37,695 bases of DNA from Phaeoceros laevis. Taxonomy: Eukaryota; Anthocerotophyta; Anthocerotopsida; Notothyladales. Position 1 is the first letter of the stretch, and every line of letters begins with the position of its first letter. The stretch covers positions 1 through 37,695 of the forward strand of contig JBNGIQ010008903.1 of assembly GCA_049999765.1 (NCBI GenBank), read 5' to 3'. A program made the translations under genes and the position numbers. This document shows, piece by piece, positions 27,050-37,695 of this stretch. The notes under the pieces are model-generated. The model was not told the DNA's origin. It worked only from the letters and a program-made list of their open reading frames with translations, and did not search any database.

Positions 27050-30000
27050 ATGATGCAGGCCAACTCGCCAGCTGTGGCAGCCTCCTCCTCTGCGAGCGGC
27101 GGCTGTGCCGCTGCCTTGGCAGAGCGGGCGCAATGTAGGGGCTTGCAGGCGGTGGTGGCGCCCAAGCTCGCCTCGGGGTTCAAGGGGCTGCCTCTGCCCA
27201 GCTCCTCTCCCCTGTCTGTCGCCTTTTCCGGTAGGCCATGGAGGATGGCGGCCACCAAGGCGATGATGGGGAACGGCTTGTTCACCCAGACCAGGCCAGA
27301 TGTGAGGCGCATTGTCCCGGAGGCGAAGCCTGGTGTGCCGGTGGTGAAGGTGGTGTACGTTGTGCTGGAGGCGCAGTATCAGGCCTCTCTGTCCGCAGCT
27401 GTGCGGAGTATCAACAGGAGCCGGAGCGAGCTGCGGATTGAGGTGGTGGGGTACCTGGTGGAGGAGCTGAGGGACAAGAACAATTACGAGATGTTCAAAA
27501 AGGATATGAAGGACGCCAACATTTTCATTGGGTCACTCATCTTCGTAGAGGAGCTCGCAGTGAAGGTGCGGGAGGCGGTGGAGGTGGAGCGGGACCGGCT
27601 GGACGCTATTCTGGTGTTCCCGTCAATGCCGGAGGTCATGAGGCTGAACAAGGTGGGCACCTTCACCATGGCCTCGCTGGGGCAGTCCAAGAGCGCCATT
27701 GCCCAGTTTATGAGGCGGAAGAGGAAGGAGGCAGGCAGTGGGTTCGAGGAGGCTATGCTGAAGCTCATCCGGACTCTGCCTGAGATCCTCAAGTACCTTC
27801 CAAGCGACAAGGCGCAGGACGTGAGGAACTTCATGATGAGTCTGCAGTTTTGGCTCGGAGGGTCACCCGAAAATTTGGAGAATTTCCTCGTCATGATCTC
27901 CAATGCCTACATTCCGGCTTTGAAGAATTACAAGTTGGATTTTAGTGACCCCGTTGTGTTTTTGGATTCTGGGATTTGGCATCCTCTGGCCCCCTGCATG
28001 TACAGTGACGTGAAGGAGTACCTGAACTGGTACCAAACCAGGAGGGATGCTAACCCGAAGTTGAAGGACCCAGATGCCCCCTGTGTCGGTCTGATCCTGC
28101 AGCGGAGTCACATTGTGACTGGAGATGACGGGCATTACGCCGCAGTAGTGATGGAGCTGGAGTCGAGGGGTGCCAAAGTTGTACCCATTTTTGCAGGAGG
28201 TTTGGATTTCTCAGGACCCTTGAAGAGGTTTCTCTACGACCCCATCAGCAAGAAGCCGTTTGTGCATAGCGTGGTCTCTCTCACAGGGTTTGCACTGGTT
28301 GGAGGTCCTGCCAGTCAGGATCATCCTAAGGCTATTCAGGCTCTGCAAGAGCTGGATGTACCCTACCTGGTTGCGCTCCCACTTGTGTTCCAGGCAACGG
28401 AGGAGTGGTTGGAGAGCACATTGGGTTTGCATCCCATTCAGGTTGCGTTGCAGGTTGCCCTCCCTGAGTTGGATGGCGGCATGGAGCCCATTGTATTTTC
28501 AGGTCGCGACAGCAGGACAGGGAAATCACATGCCCTCCACGACCGTGTGAGTCAGCTCTGCACGAGGGCGATCAAGTGGGCGGAGTTGAAGAAGAAACCC
28601 AAAGCTGAGAAGAAGCTAGCTATCACGGTTTTCAGCTTCCCCCCGGACAAGGGGAATGTGGGTACAGCTGCTTACCTCAACGTGTTCTCGTCCATCTACA
28701 GTGTCATGAAGGAGTTGAAGAAGGATGGCTACAACGTGGATGGGTTGCCGGAAACTGCCGAGGGCCTCATTCAGGAGATTATCCACGACAAGGAAGCCAA
28801 GTACAATAGCCCTGACCTCAACATCGCCTACAGGATGAGTGTTCGAGAGTACGAACGCCTCACTCCCTACTCCAAGCTGCTGGAGGAGAGTTGGGGGAAG
28901 GCTCCAGGTAGCCTGAATTCTGATGGGCAGAATTTGCTGGTGTATGGGAAGACGTACGGTAATGTCTTTATCGGTGTGCAACCAACGTTTGGGTATGAAG
29001 GAGATCCCATGCGGTTGTTGTTCTCCAACTCGGCCAGTCCCCACCACGGATTTGCTGCATTCTACAGCTACCTGGAGAAGGTTTTTGGTGCCAACGCTGT
29101 GTTGCACTTTGGCACCCACGGGTCTTTGGAGTTCATGCCTGGGAAGCAGGTTGGCATGAGCGATGTCTGTTTCCCAGATACCCTAATCGGCAACATCCCC
29201 AACATCTACTACTACGCTGCGAACAATCCCTCTGAGGCCACCATTGCCAAGCGGCGAAGTTATGCTAACACCATCAGCTACTTGACTCCTCCGGCAGAGA
29301 ACGCAGGTCTGTACAAAGGCTTGAAGCAGCTGAGTGAGCTCATCTCATCGTATCAGTCATTGAAGGACAGTGGGAGAGGCCCTCAGATTGTCAGCTCCGT
29401 TATCAGTACTGCAAAGCAGTGCAATCTGGACAAGGACATTGACCTCCCTGACGAGGACAATTTGGATATGTCTGCGGATGAGCGAGACCTCGTTGTGGGC
29501 AAAGTGTATGGGAAGTTGATGGAGATCGAGTCTCGGTTGTTGCCCTGTGGCTTGCACGTCATCGGTGAGCCACCAAGTGCTATGGAAGCCGTAGCAACTC
29601 TGGTGAACATTGCAGCCATTGACCGTCCTGAGGAGTCCATCTTCGGACTTCCTGGAATTCTAGCTCAGTCTGTTGGCAGAGAGATTGAAGATGTCTACAG
29701 GTCCAGCGACAAGGGGATCCTGGCTGACGTCAATCTATTGAACGAAATAACTCAGGCTAGTAGGGAGGCGGTGTCGGCATTTGTCGAGAGAACCACCAAC
29801 AGCAACGGTCAAGTTGTCAATGTGGCAGAGAAGCTGGGTAGTCTGTTCGGGTTTGGAAGGAGGGAACCCTGGGTGGACGCTCTGAAGAAGACTCGGTTCC
29901 AGAAAGCAGACCAGGAGAAGATGAGGACTCTGTTTGAGTTCCTCAACTTCTGCTTGAATCAAGTTGTGGCTGACAACGAGCTTGGTGGTTTGAAGGAAGC

Positions 30001-31264
30001 TTTGGAGGGCAGGTATGTGACACCTGGACCAGGAGGAGACCCCATCAGGAACCCAAAGGTTTTGCCGACAGGACGCAACATCCATGCCCTGGACCCACAG
30101 GCCATCCCTACATCCGCTGCTCTGCAAAGTGCGAAGGTTGTGGTGGACCGGCTGCTGGAAAGACAGAAGATAGAGAATGGTGGCAAGTACCCTGAGACCA
30201 TAGCTTTGGTGCTGTGGGGAACAGACAACATCAAGACTTATGGTGAATCTCTAGCCCAGGTGTTGTGGATGGTGGGAGCAAGGCCTGTCCCGGATGCTCT
30301 TGGCCGGGTAAACAAGGTGGAGCCTGTTTCTCTGGAGGAATTGGGGAGGCCCCGAGTTGATGTTGTGGTGAACTGCTCTGGTGTTTTTAGAGACCTGTTC
30401 ATTAACCAAATGAACTTGTTAGACAGGGCAGTGAAGATGGTTGCAGATTTGGACGAGCCAGAAGACATGAACTTTGTCAGGAAGCATGCTCGTGAACAGG
30501 CTGCTAAACTCAATATCAGTTTGAGGGAAGCAGCAACGAGGATTTACTCCAACGCTTCAGGTTCCTACAGCTCTAACGTTAACCTGGCAGTGGAGAATTC
30601 CTCTTGGAACGATGAGAAGCAGCTGCAGGACATGTACTTGTCAAGGAAGTCCTTTGCCTTCGATTCAGATACACCTGGTGCTGGGATGACTGAGAAGAGG
30701 AGCGTGTTCGAGGCAGCCTTGGCAACTGCAGATGCCACTTTTCAGAACTTGGATTCTTCTGAGATCTCATTGACTGATGTAAGCCACTACTTCGACTCAG
30801 ATCCAACCAAACTTGTGCAAAGTCTGAGGACGGACAAGAAGAAACCGAATGCTTACATTGCTGACACCACCACAGCCAATGCGCAAGTGAGGTCTTTGGC
30901 GGAGACAGTAAGGCTAGATGCTCGCACAAAGATGCTGAACCCCAAGTGGTATGAAGGTATGCTTGCAAGTGGCTATGAGGGAGTAAGGGAGATCGAGAAG
31001 AGGCTGACCAACACCATGGGCTGGAGTGCCACATCTGGGCAGGTGGACAACTGGGTTTACGAGGAAGCGAACTCAACCTTCATTGAGGACGAAGCCATGC
31101 AGAAGAGGTTGTTGGAAACTAATCCGAACTCCTTCAGGAAGTTGGTGGCTACTTTCTTGGAAGCCAACGGTAGGGGATACTGGGAGACTTCAGAAGAAAA
31201 CCTCGACAAGTTGAGGCAGTTGTATGCTGAAGTTGAGGACAAGATCGAGGGGGTCGTCAGGTGA
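27050..31264 (+). CDS. CHLH: Magnesium-chelatase subunit H, chloroplastic, 1404 aa, single exon
   Basis: This is the large porphyrin-binding subunit of Mg-chelatase. With CHLI and CHLD it uses ATP to insert Mg2+ into protoporphyrin IX, the first committed step of chlorophyll synthesis in the plastid. It is known as GUN5 in Arabidopsis for its role in plastid-to-nucleus signalling. The first ~75 residues are a Ser/Ala-rich transit peptide. A DUF3479-type N-domain starts at about residue 98 ([18 protein letters not shown]), and the CobN/Mg-chelatase region covers about 270-1390. The conserved block [15 protein letters not shown] lies at about 686-700, followed by [17 protein letters not shown]. 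The C-terminus ([16 protein letters not shown]) is typical. Length is slightly above the Arabidopsis protein (about 1381). No stop, frameshift or intron interrupts it. The start ATG is followed by a second Met. Confidence 0.97.
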   Translation: MMQANSPAVAASSSASGGCAAALAERAQCRGLQAVVAPKLASGFKGLPLPSSSPLSVAFSGRPWRMAATKAMMGNGLFTQTRPDVRRIVPEAKPGVPVVKVVYVVLEAQYQASLSAAVRSINRSRSELRIEVVGYLVEELRDKNNYEMFKKDMKDANIFIGSLIFVEELAVKVREAVEVERDRLDAILVFPSMPEVMRLNKVGTFTMASLGQSKSAIAQFMRRKRKEAGSGFEEAMLKLIRTLPEILKYLPSDKAQDVRNFMMSLQFWLGGSPENLENFLVMISNAYIPALKNYKLDFSDPVVFLDSGIWHPLAPCMYSDVKEYLNWYQTRRDANPKLKDPDAPCVGLILQRSHIVTGDDGHYAAVVMELESRGAKVVPIFAGGLDFSGPLKRFLYDPISKKPFVHSVVSLTGFALVGGPASQDHPKAIQALQELDVPYLVALPLVFQATEEWLESTLGLHPIQVALQVALPELDGGMEPIVFSGRDSRTGKSHALHDRVSQLCTRAIKWAELKKKPKAEKKLAITVFSFPPDKGNVGTAAYLNVFSSIYSVMKELKKDGYNVDGLPETAEGLIQEIIHDKEAKYNSPDLNIAYRMSVREYERLTPYSKLLEESWGKAPGSLNSDGQNLLVYGKTYGNVFIGVQPTFGYEGDPMRLLFSNSASPHHGFAAFYSYLEKVFGANAVLHFGTHGSLEFMPGKQVGMSDVCFPDTLIGNIPNIYYYAANNPSEATIAKRRSYANTISYLTPPAENAGLYKGLKQLSELISSYQSLKDSGRGPQIVSSVISTAKQCNLDKDIDLPDEDNLDMSADERDLVVGKVYGKLMEIESRLLPCGLHVIGEPPSAMEAVATLVNIAAIDRPEESIFGLPGILAQSVGREIEDVYRSSDKGILADVNLLNEITQASREAVSAFVERTTNSNGQVVNVAEKLGSLFGFGRREPWVDALKKTRFQKADQEKMRTLFEFLNFCLNQVVADNELGGLKEALEGRYVTPGPGGDPIRNPKVLPTGRNIHALDPQAIPTSAALQSAKVVVDRLLERQKIENGGKYPETIALVLWGTDNIKTYGESLAQVLWMVGARPVPDALGRVNKVEPVSLEELGRPRVDVVVNCSGVFRDLFINQMNLLDRAVKMVADLDEPEDMNFVRKHAREQAAKLNISLREAATRIYSNASGSYSSNVNLAVENSSWNDEKQLQDMYLSRKSFAFDSDTPGAGMTEKRSVFEAALATADATFQNLDSSEISLTDVSHYFDSDPTKLVQSLRTDKKKPNAYIADTTTANAQVRSLAETVRLDARTKMLNPKWYEGMLASGYEGVREIEKRLTNTMGWSATSGQVDNWVYEEANSTFIEDEAMQKRLLETNPNSFRKLVATFLEANGRGYWETSEENLDKLRQLYAEVEDKIEGVVR

Positions 31265-31972
31265 GGTTAGCTAGCAATTGGTACGCAAATTTTGGAATAA
31301 ACGTCTTTCCCATGCTATCGTCCCATCTGCCAATTTCTGCCGAGCCATCTCTTTGTACTTTTAGGACTGCACGCAACCTGATAGGTGGCTTTGACTAGAA
31401 GATTTAGATGTAGGACATTGCTCCGTAGGGGCACTACAGATACTCTCTGGACACGAGGGTGTGTACGGTACAATCTGGAGCACCACAATGAGAGATGATA
31501 AATTCTAGATGGTGTAGAGAAGGTCCAACTGATGTCCACTAGTCCAGGTATATGTCTTATGCTGTTATTCGCCATATCAAAAGAATGACTTTGCTGGACG
31601 GGCTTGAAAACCAAGCCCGTCAGCCCATGGCTAAGCAATGGTAGCCAATATAGCTATCACATAAATAAACTGTCTCTATGTACTTTACTACAAAACCACG
31701 CACTTCGCCTCTCCTACAATCCCACCTCGGGTCTGTCTGTTGCTTCCGTGCTCGCACCGCCAGCAGTTCCTTCCGCAGCATACAGAGCGGGTGCACAAAA
31801 TGGTCGTACTGTAGTCCAGTTGTAATCTTCGTCTCATTTCAGGTCTCCTATCCGAACATAGCTTCGACTAACCTGCACGCAGTCACCAGCAAGGAACAGA
31901 ATGTTATTATTTCACAGCTTTTTGTGGTGGTGCAGCCCTGCCTGCGTTCACTTGGGAAAAAAATTACCTGAA
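31265..31972. terminator. Convergent 3' region of CHLH and the beta-helix gene
   Basis: An AATAAA polyadenylation signal lies at 31296-31301, about 32 bp past the CHLH stop. It is closer to the stop than usual but the only clear one. No poly-A tract follows the gene, which speaks against a recent retrocopy. The rest of the 700 bp shows no gene and would include the 3' UTR of the minus-strand beta-helix gene. Confidence 0.5.
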
Positions 31973-34278
31973 TTAGAGTCTGGAATAATATGTTTCCGGA
32001 TTCACTTTGAGGATGCCTACTGCACTTTTTGGGCAAGACTTGAAATTTGGCTCTTTCCTGTACACCGCAGAGTCTCTCGGTACTCCGAAATCATCTCCTT
32101 GGCCGAATCTAGTGCCCACTTTGTTGAAGTTGGGATATCCTCCACTAACCACGTTATGCTTCAGTGAGTTGATCCGGTCGATGATAGAAACCAACTCGCA
32201 GCTTCTGTACCCAGGGATGTTATTGCCTGCATTCACCAAGGTCAGAGTGACATCGTTCTGGGTTGGTAAGCCGCTGCAGGCTCCAGTGCGGTGTTCGGGC
32301 TCGGATCCTCGGGGATTGCAGCTGACTCCCTTGATAGCTTTGTTGGAGCAGATGTCCTTGAGCCAGGGATACAGCTGCAGGAAGAGGTTTAATCAGGTCT
32401 CTTAAAACTCCCCGGGCGTCACGTGAGTGGCAAGCAACTCTGCAGATCAACTAAAGACTAGTGGCTAGGCAGCCCTTCATGTGCAGCACTATTGCATATA
32501 CGGTCTGGCTGTTGAATTACCTGTTGAAAAGTCTGGCTGTTGAACTGCTTGATCCTCTTTCCATCCCACCAGGTACCAGGATCCTTTCGGCAATTGTTGA
32601 CCCAGTAGTTCTGGCAGCTGATCCACCCACTCTGCTCGTTGGGGGAAGAAATGATCAAGCTAGACACCTTGTTGGCGTGGCCAGTGTTGAGCTTCAACCC
32701 GTTACGGTTCAAGTGGCAAATTCCACCATCGATAGTGATGCCAGAGCTGGCCCAGTCCAGATAATAGCAGTGCTCGCCTCCAATGATGTAATTGCAGCTC
32801 AAGTAGTTCCCAGGATTTGCCCAGTGCGTGGCGAAGTAGATGCCCGTGTTGTCAGGCATCTTATTCTCATTGGGAGCAGTATAAATGAGATTGTTGGAGA
32901 AGGTGGACAGCATACAGTCCCCAGTATTGTGTTGTCCCACCCCACAACGGATCCCAGAAAACGGGAAGTTGTGGATGCGGTTGTTGACTATGGAAACCCC
33001 CACAGCCCCATGCATGAGCCAGATGGCATTTTGGCTTCTGCCAATGTCACTGTTGGATATGACAAGGTTGGATTTGAGGTGCCTTGGGCCATCACCACAA
33101 TTCCCAATCCTCACTGTCATCTCCTCCCAGTCATATCCATTGATGGTGGAAGAATCGATCAAGCTGGATGATAACTTCCAAAGCTCTACACGACCCATAA
33201 TCAGTGCCTGCAACCAACATGATCCAGTAATCAGCATTGATCACCCCATCGTCCTTACCATAAGGGAAGCTTGAAGCTTGCCCGAAGGAACATAAGGCCG
33301 ACGAGTGCAGCTGAAGTCTACATACCTTTGTGAGCATCAAGTTAGTAGAGTCGTGGAGGAAGACTGCAGGGCACTGAAGTTTTTTGCTTCCCTGCGTACT
33401 TTGAAGGGCAGAGCAGCCTCGAGGGGAGTTCCTCCCGCAGTTGACCCTGAAGTTCACATTGGTGATGAGGACGTCTCTGACACCAGCGACGTGAAGAGCG
33501 GGAGACCTGTCGTTGGCGACCACTGTAACTGGTGTTGTTCCGGCAGACCGGACGACGGTGCAACTGTAACCGCTCCCAACCAGGTTCAATGGGCCTGGGT
33601 TACCACGCAGCACGAGAGTCACCAGCCGAGTGTTCGGGTAATTCAGTCGCTTCCGGACGTCCGCCGGGTTGCTCACCGAGATACTCACTCCCCCGGTCCC
33701 GCATTTTGCACCTTGCATTCATAAAAGCAGCAGTTATGTTCGTTAGGGCTGCAGAGTCATGAAAGGTGGCGTGACCAGCTTTCGTTACATGATTGCCATC
33801 AAGTTGATCTAACCACGACCAAGAGTTAGCGAACAAGCTTCGAGCCTTCGAGCCCTACATGCACTGCCACCCCAGTGACTCATGCAATCTCAGGGACTGC
33901 AGCATCTGGTGAGAGGAGCTAGCCGACCTATTTTCGAGCTCCAACGAATCGAAATCCGTGGTGCGAGGACAAGATCGCAAAACAAAGGTTCACCGGGCTC
34001 ACAGCAGACTGCTAATTGCTCCCTAGCCCACGCAAGGGAATGCAGGAAATTGAGCTTGTAAACACTAGAAAGAAAATTCTCCCGACGCAAACAAAACCTT
34101 TCAATCACAATCTCCCACCGCTCACAAAAATTCTCACGGATTGCAAGCCTCCGAGAAGCGGAAAACTCCTGAATCCAGGCGCAGAGGTCTCACCTTCAAC
34201 CACGGAGGCCAGCGCCAAAACACATGCAGCCAAGGCGACCGACAGGAGCAAAAGCGGCAAGGTCCTGCGGGGATACAT
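31973..34278 (-). CDS. Secreted right-handed parallel beta-helix protein, 4 exons, 519 aa
   Basis: Exons in transcript order are 34278-34194, 33711-33326, 33207-32521 and 32374-31973. Introns are 482, 118 and 146 nt, all GT-AG, and every junction keeps frame. Exon 1 encodes a signal peptide (MYPRRTLPLLLLSVALAACV, with cleavage likely near ALASVVEG). The mature protein starts AKCGTGGVSISVSNP. The middle shows the short repeating strands of pectin-lyase-like beta-helices (VLITNVNFRVNC; NLVISNSDIGRS; VSIVNNRIHNFPFSGIRCG; NNLIYTA; NYIIGG). Cysteines are frequent, as expected for an extracellular protein. It likely acts on or in the cell wall. The catalytic residues of pectate lyases or polygalacturonases were not identified, so enzyme activity is unproven. 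The exon structure is strongly supported; the family beyond the fold is open. Confidence 0.82.
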
Positions 34279-36026
34279 CTTCTCTTGCAAACTTGCGCTA
34301 GTTAACCTGCATTCAGCACCACAGGCCGCAGCAATGAGAACAAAAGCAACCTGCGGCTCCAGCTGAAAGAATTGGAACATTAACAACCTTGACAGCAATG
34401 TGCGAGGGCCTCAAACGTCCCAATTACAGCTCAAGCCGAGCCACACCAGTGATCAACTCCGCGAGAAGCAGCTCCTCCTGGACGGCTGTAGGCGCCAATC
34501 CCTCATAAGAAGAGAAGAATTGACAACGCAGGCCTGTGACTGAGGTGCTGAGGAGGACCTCGGCGGCTTAAGAAGCGCGCAAGTCTGAGCGGAGCTTTAG
34601 GGGAAAGAGCCAGTCCTGGAGACCTGGGGGAAGTGCAGCATTCCCAAGGCCAGGTGTGTCAGGGCTATGTCACAGCGGCGACTGGCGGAAGGCCTGCCTC
34701 CTAGGGGAGTCCTCAGAACAGCGGCCCCTGGTGTGCGAGAAACTACGGCGCCCGGCCCTACCCGTCACTCTCTTATCAGTACGGTAGTGAGCTCGGAGTC
34801 GGGGCCGATCCCGGCTGGTAAACGTGGTGCGATTCCTACATTCAATGGAAAATCATAGCTGCTGCTAAGATACGTTTTTGCGCCCCGCCTGTGTGAACCA
34901 AAACTGGCCCGATTGGGAGTGTGGGAGTCGATCAAATAAGCCGAGTGGGATCTTTCTTGAGAACGCAAGCATCGCGTACGAATAATGGAGCTCAAAACAT
35001 AAGCATTTTATTAACGACAAATGAGCTTCTGGGAATGTGCAAATACTGTACCAGGGAACGCCAATGCCACCAAAAGGAAGCTGGCCCATACTCCAGAGCA
35101 CGGTCGAGCCCGTGATGTGGGGCTTGCTGACCTGACGTGGGTCAAAAGTGCCCTGGCCCCTCTTTCATCATCCCGAGACAAGGAGAAAACCGTTAAGCCC
35201 ATGCGAGTCGCGACAAAACTAACAGAAACCGCCGCTGCAGCCGCCCTCACCAACAACCATATAGTCTAAGCTGCACTTAACCAAAAGACCTGTATCAAAC
35301 CGAAGTGTGGTGAACTACTATGTTGAGACGCGCATGTCTAGAGGATGGACGATGTGTTGCCCTTAGCACACACTTTGTGAACGTGTGTAGGGCAAGAATG
35401 CAATAGGATCACCACGCAACATCAAAGAAGAATAGGGCAAACGTGTTGCATCCACTAATGGCGTGCATTAAAATTAGGGTTTCCTAATCACTTGACGTGG
35501 TGCGGAATGTTAGTCGTGGCCGGTCCTCGTGCTGCCGCTTGGCAAGATCTACACGTGGGCAGGTCGACGTGGCTTTGCAATTGGGTCTGACAAGTATTTA
35601 TACGCGAAGGAGGAAATAAAGAGTTTATGGTGTGGGTAGATGAAATGAAGGGTCTATTTTACTTAGTTACTTATCCAACAACGATAAGGTAGTTACCTAA
35701 TTATCTAGTTTTAACTAGGTAACTATTAGGTCTAAGTTACTTTCTTGTAGCCCTTTAAGCAACACCTAGTTAGTGACAAGAACACCTAGTTAATGACAAG
35801 GACACCTAATTGTGCCCTTGTTGAACTATAGGTAAATTGGCAAGTGTCTATTCAACAAGTGAGCGATTAGGGCACGACTAGGTGGATTGGCAAGCGTCTA
35901 TTCAAGAAGTGAAGTCTCTCTTAAATACAACTTTTCCCTATGTCTCTTCCTTTCCTACAGGAAGTAACTTGGACCTAGTAGTTACCTAGTTAGAACTAAT
36001 GGTTCAAACAATATGACGCTCTTGGA
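34279..36026. other. Intergenic, repeat-rich, no firm gene
   Basis: It contains the promoter of the beta-helix gene. At 35011-35260 both strands are open. The minus frame has a hydrophobic stretch (GVWASFLLVALAFPGTVFAH) and an internal ATG giving 63 residues, but no family fits. From about 35640 the DNA is AT-rich with recurring TTACCTAGTTA-like and ACACCTAGTTA-GTGACAAG phrases and imperfect hairpins (for example about 35690-35730). Confidence 0.4.
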
Positions 36027-36162
36027 TGGACACCTAATCGTGCCTAGGCAGTTGGTGGACACCTAATCGTGCCCAGACAATTGGGTGGACACCTAATCGT
36101 GCCCAGTTGGTGGACACCTAATCGTGCCCAGACAATTGGGTGGACACCTAATCGTGCCCACG
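36027..36162. repeat. Tandem repeat, 25-30 bp units, five copies
   Basis: Five units start at 36027, 36056, 36086, 36111 and 36141. Each begins TGGACACCTAATCGTGCC; unit lengths are 29, 30, 25, 30 and a partial 22. The 30-bp and 25-bp forms alternate, differing by a 5-bp ACAAT-type insertion. A related single phrase (GGACACCTAATTGTGCCC) occurs at about 35801, so the array grew from a local sequence. Confidence 0.9.
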
Positions 36163-36270
36163 TAGGCAAGCTTTCTTTGTGTGTGTTCCGCTTTTATTGA
36201 TAGATCTTAGCTTCTCGTGCGATGCCTCTAAGGGTGATGCTTTGGGACAACCATGCTCTTTCCTTGCATA

Positions 36271-36375
36271 GTGATAGGTTTGTATATTTTAAAATATACA
36301 AACCTATCACCTATCAACGGTAAATACCGTTGAATTAGCGACTCTTACTCCTTGTACTTGTACAGGGAATAAGAG
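36271..36375. repeat. Three adjacent palindromes
   Basis: 36271-36310 is a perfect 40-bp palindrome (20 + 20 with no loop). 36315-36332 has 8-bp perfect arms around AA (CAACGGTA and TACCGTTG). 36341 to about 36375 has 17-bp arms with about two mismatches and a very short loop. All three lie within 105 bp. See the finding on this cluster. Confidence 0.9.
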
Positions 36376-36472
36376 TTTTGTTGTCTTTATTTAACATCTA
36401 AAGAATCTTACAATCCAATCTTTTGGGGTTGTGGGGTATAAATGTACAAGTACCTTCTAGTGCGAAAGAGGG

Positions 36473-36578
36473 ATCCTTCTAGTGTTACATCAATTATTAA
36501 GTTAGAATAGGCCTCTTACCTNNNNNNNNNNTTACCTTCTAGTGTTACATCAATTATTAAGTTAGAATAGGCCTCTTA
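36473..36578. other. Assembly gap (10 N) with duplicated flanks
   Basis: Ten Ns occupy 36522-36531. About 43 bases ending in GGCCTCTTA are identical on the left (about 36476-36518) and the right (about 36536-36578) of the gap. The simplest reading is two contig ends that overlap but were not merged, so the copy number here is unreliable. Confidence 0.85.
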
Positions 36579-36889
36579 GTTTACTCATCTCTCAGCTTAG
36601 TAGTAGTAGTAGAGGATGTTCACATCGTATGACTCCACAATGGGAATCTGGCGTGCCGCCACTTGATGTGCAGTAATGAGGGCATGAGTCTTGCAAGTGC
36701 CGCCTTCATTAGCTGGCAGTAGACTTGACTAGAGGACTTAACATTTGTTGCGTCTTGTACCCGGATAGCTTATGTGAAGTTAAGTGGACATTTAATGGAT
36801 TGGAGTCCTAGCTTGAGTCCTACATTTTATAGTTTATTCTTTGGTAGCATCCATCTTTTAATAGTAGCTTCGCTCTAGGATTTCATGAC
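36579..36889. other. Intergenic, no gene seen
   Basis: A TAG trinucleotide run lies at about 36599-36614. No coding-like frame. Confidence 0.35.
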
Positions 36890-37513
36890 TCACGCCTCTG
36901 CGTAGCACTGCTCCCCATTTCTCAGGTCAACCTTGGTTGACCTTGGTTCCCCTTGCTTGCACATGCATATATTAAATAGCTTAGGCAGTTGAAAAATACT
37001 GTTATTTAAAACATGTATCTTATAGAGTAACTCAAGATGAAAGGCGACATGCCTTGCAACACACAAGGACAAAGGATTCCCATTGGTTGTGAAGTAGGGT
37101 CGTCTCGGTATCTGAGTATGCACTAACTGTGATGAGAAGTTCATGATCTCATTCATCTTGGCCAACAGAGTGTCCAAAGTGTGATTTTGGATATCGTGAA
37201 CTTCCTCCAGCAAAGACCATGCCATGGATCTCATTGTGGAGCTTCTTGTTCTCACTGCTGATGTGAGCTTTCACATCATCGAAGCCGGAGCGGAATAGAG
37301 TACTGAGTGTAGGCTTCAGTGCTGGATCCTTCTGGTTGTGTGGGGGCACCCTTAGCACTGGCTGCTTGTTGCTTTGAGTTTCACCAATCACTAACCTTGC
37401 GGCCTCATCGATCTTTGTCATTTGCTGCTCCAAACTTCTCCTTTTCTTGCTCAACGCTTCCCACAATTCTCTAGGATCTAATAGATCCGCCTTCCAGGAA
37501 GCATCAGGAAAAA
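36890..37513 (-). pseudogene. 3' part of an unrecognised gene, frame broken, 5' end beyond the window
   Basis: A good acceptor (GGTTTAGCAG with a pyrimidine-rich lead) at 37514-37516 opens an exon. It reads FPDASWKADLLDPRELWEAL, SKKRRSLEQQMTKIDEAARL and on to SSENKKLHNEIHGM at about 37215. From there the better continuation is one base over (SMAWSLLEEVHDIQNHTLDT, LLAKMNEIMNF), running to 36890. The frame change falls around 37215-37230. Composition is helical and charged, like a coiled-coil or signalling-adaptor N-terminal region. I do not recognise the family. Either a pseudogene or an indel in the assembly; earlier exons would lie to the right of the window. Confidence 0.4.
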
Positions 37514-37695
37514 CTGCTAAACCAGTTCAAAATCTGCTCTGTAATATTCAGGCAGGAGGCAGTACGAAAAAATTCTAACAAATAGAGGGAATTCGAGAAA
37601 AGGACACAGGTGCAAGTAAGGTCAAAGGATCATGATCTACTTCGAGTGATTAGGAAATGGCGGCGCAAGGTTATCTTTATTCTTAGTCCAAGTTG

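Noticed and set aside
27484-31242. Antisense open frames in CHLH
   Set aside because: Shadows of a strongly coding, GC-rich sense strand.
32461-33171. Plus-strand 236-codon frame
   Set aside because: It is the antisense of exon 3 of the beta-helix gene, whose splice sites, phases and signal peptide are all consistent.
34865-35101. LPFGGIG string on the minus strand, resembling the C-terminal LPFGGVG of aldehyde dehydrogenases
   Set aside because: The residues after it do not follow the family, and no other aldehyde dehydrogenase segment is near. Chance match.
35021-35269. Plus-strand 82-codon frame with a true ATG
   Set aside because: It overlaps an equally open minus frame, has no recognisable family and no splice or promoter support. 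Left as intergenic.

Overview
This is nuclear DNA of a land plant. The evidence is a complete chloroplast Mg-chelatase H subunit (CHLH), an alpha-expansin-like gene, spliceosomal introns, plant-type TTTAGGG telomere-like motifs, and several organelle RNA-editing type (PLS-class) pentatricopeptide repeat (PPR) genes. The density of near-intronless PPR paralogues, and their C-terminal wording (AWKKPGxSWWTD), resemble from memory seed-free plants such as ferns or lycophytes. That is an impression, and I cannot name the species. Introns I could reconstruct are mostly short (57 to 185 nt, one of about 480 nt).

Layout. 0-5 kb: a decayed DYW-type PPR pseudogene, a small potato-inhibitor-I-like open frame on the minus strand, and a possible 108-residue membrane protein. 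5-10.3 kb: two convergent full-length PPR genes. 10.9-13.7 kb: an F-box/kelch gene, a tiny three-exon membrane-protein candidate and a compact ubiquitin-binding ZnF-UBP protein. 15.3-18.1 kb: an AT-rich island with tandem repeats and telomere-like motifs, an aberrant expansin gene, then a 32-bp minisatellite. 18.7-23.8 kb: two more minus-strand PPR genes. 24.5-25.9 kb: a three-exon BLOS1 (BLOC-1 subunit 1) gene, divergent from an acidic-tailed protein whose frame is broken by one base. 27-31.3 kb: single-exon CHLH. 32-34.3 kb: a four-exon secreted parallel beta-helix protein, convergent with CHLH. 35-37.7 kb: repeat-rich DNA with three adjacent palindromes, a short assembly gap with duplicated flanks, and the 3' part of an unrecognised gene running off the right edge.

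How the genes relate. The PPR genes are one paralogous family. They share the same N-terminal start of repeats and the same E/E+ plus PG-box ending, and all four lack the DYW deaminase domain. Three of the four have no usable ATG and share a splice-acceptor-like motif at the same place, so their targeting peptides probably sit on upstream exons. CHLH (chlorophyll synthesis) and the PPRs (organelle RNA maturation) both serve organelles, but nothing suggests joint regulation. I found no clearly new multi-gene system. The most useful discoveries are reconstructed spliced genes (BLOS1, beta-helix protein, expansin, 59-residue protein) and the unusual palindrome cluster.
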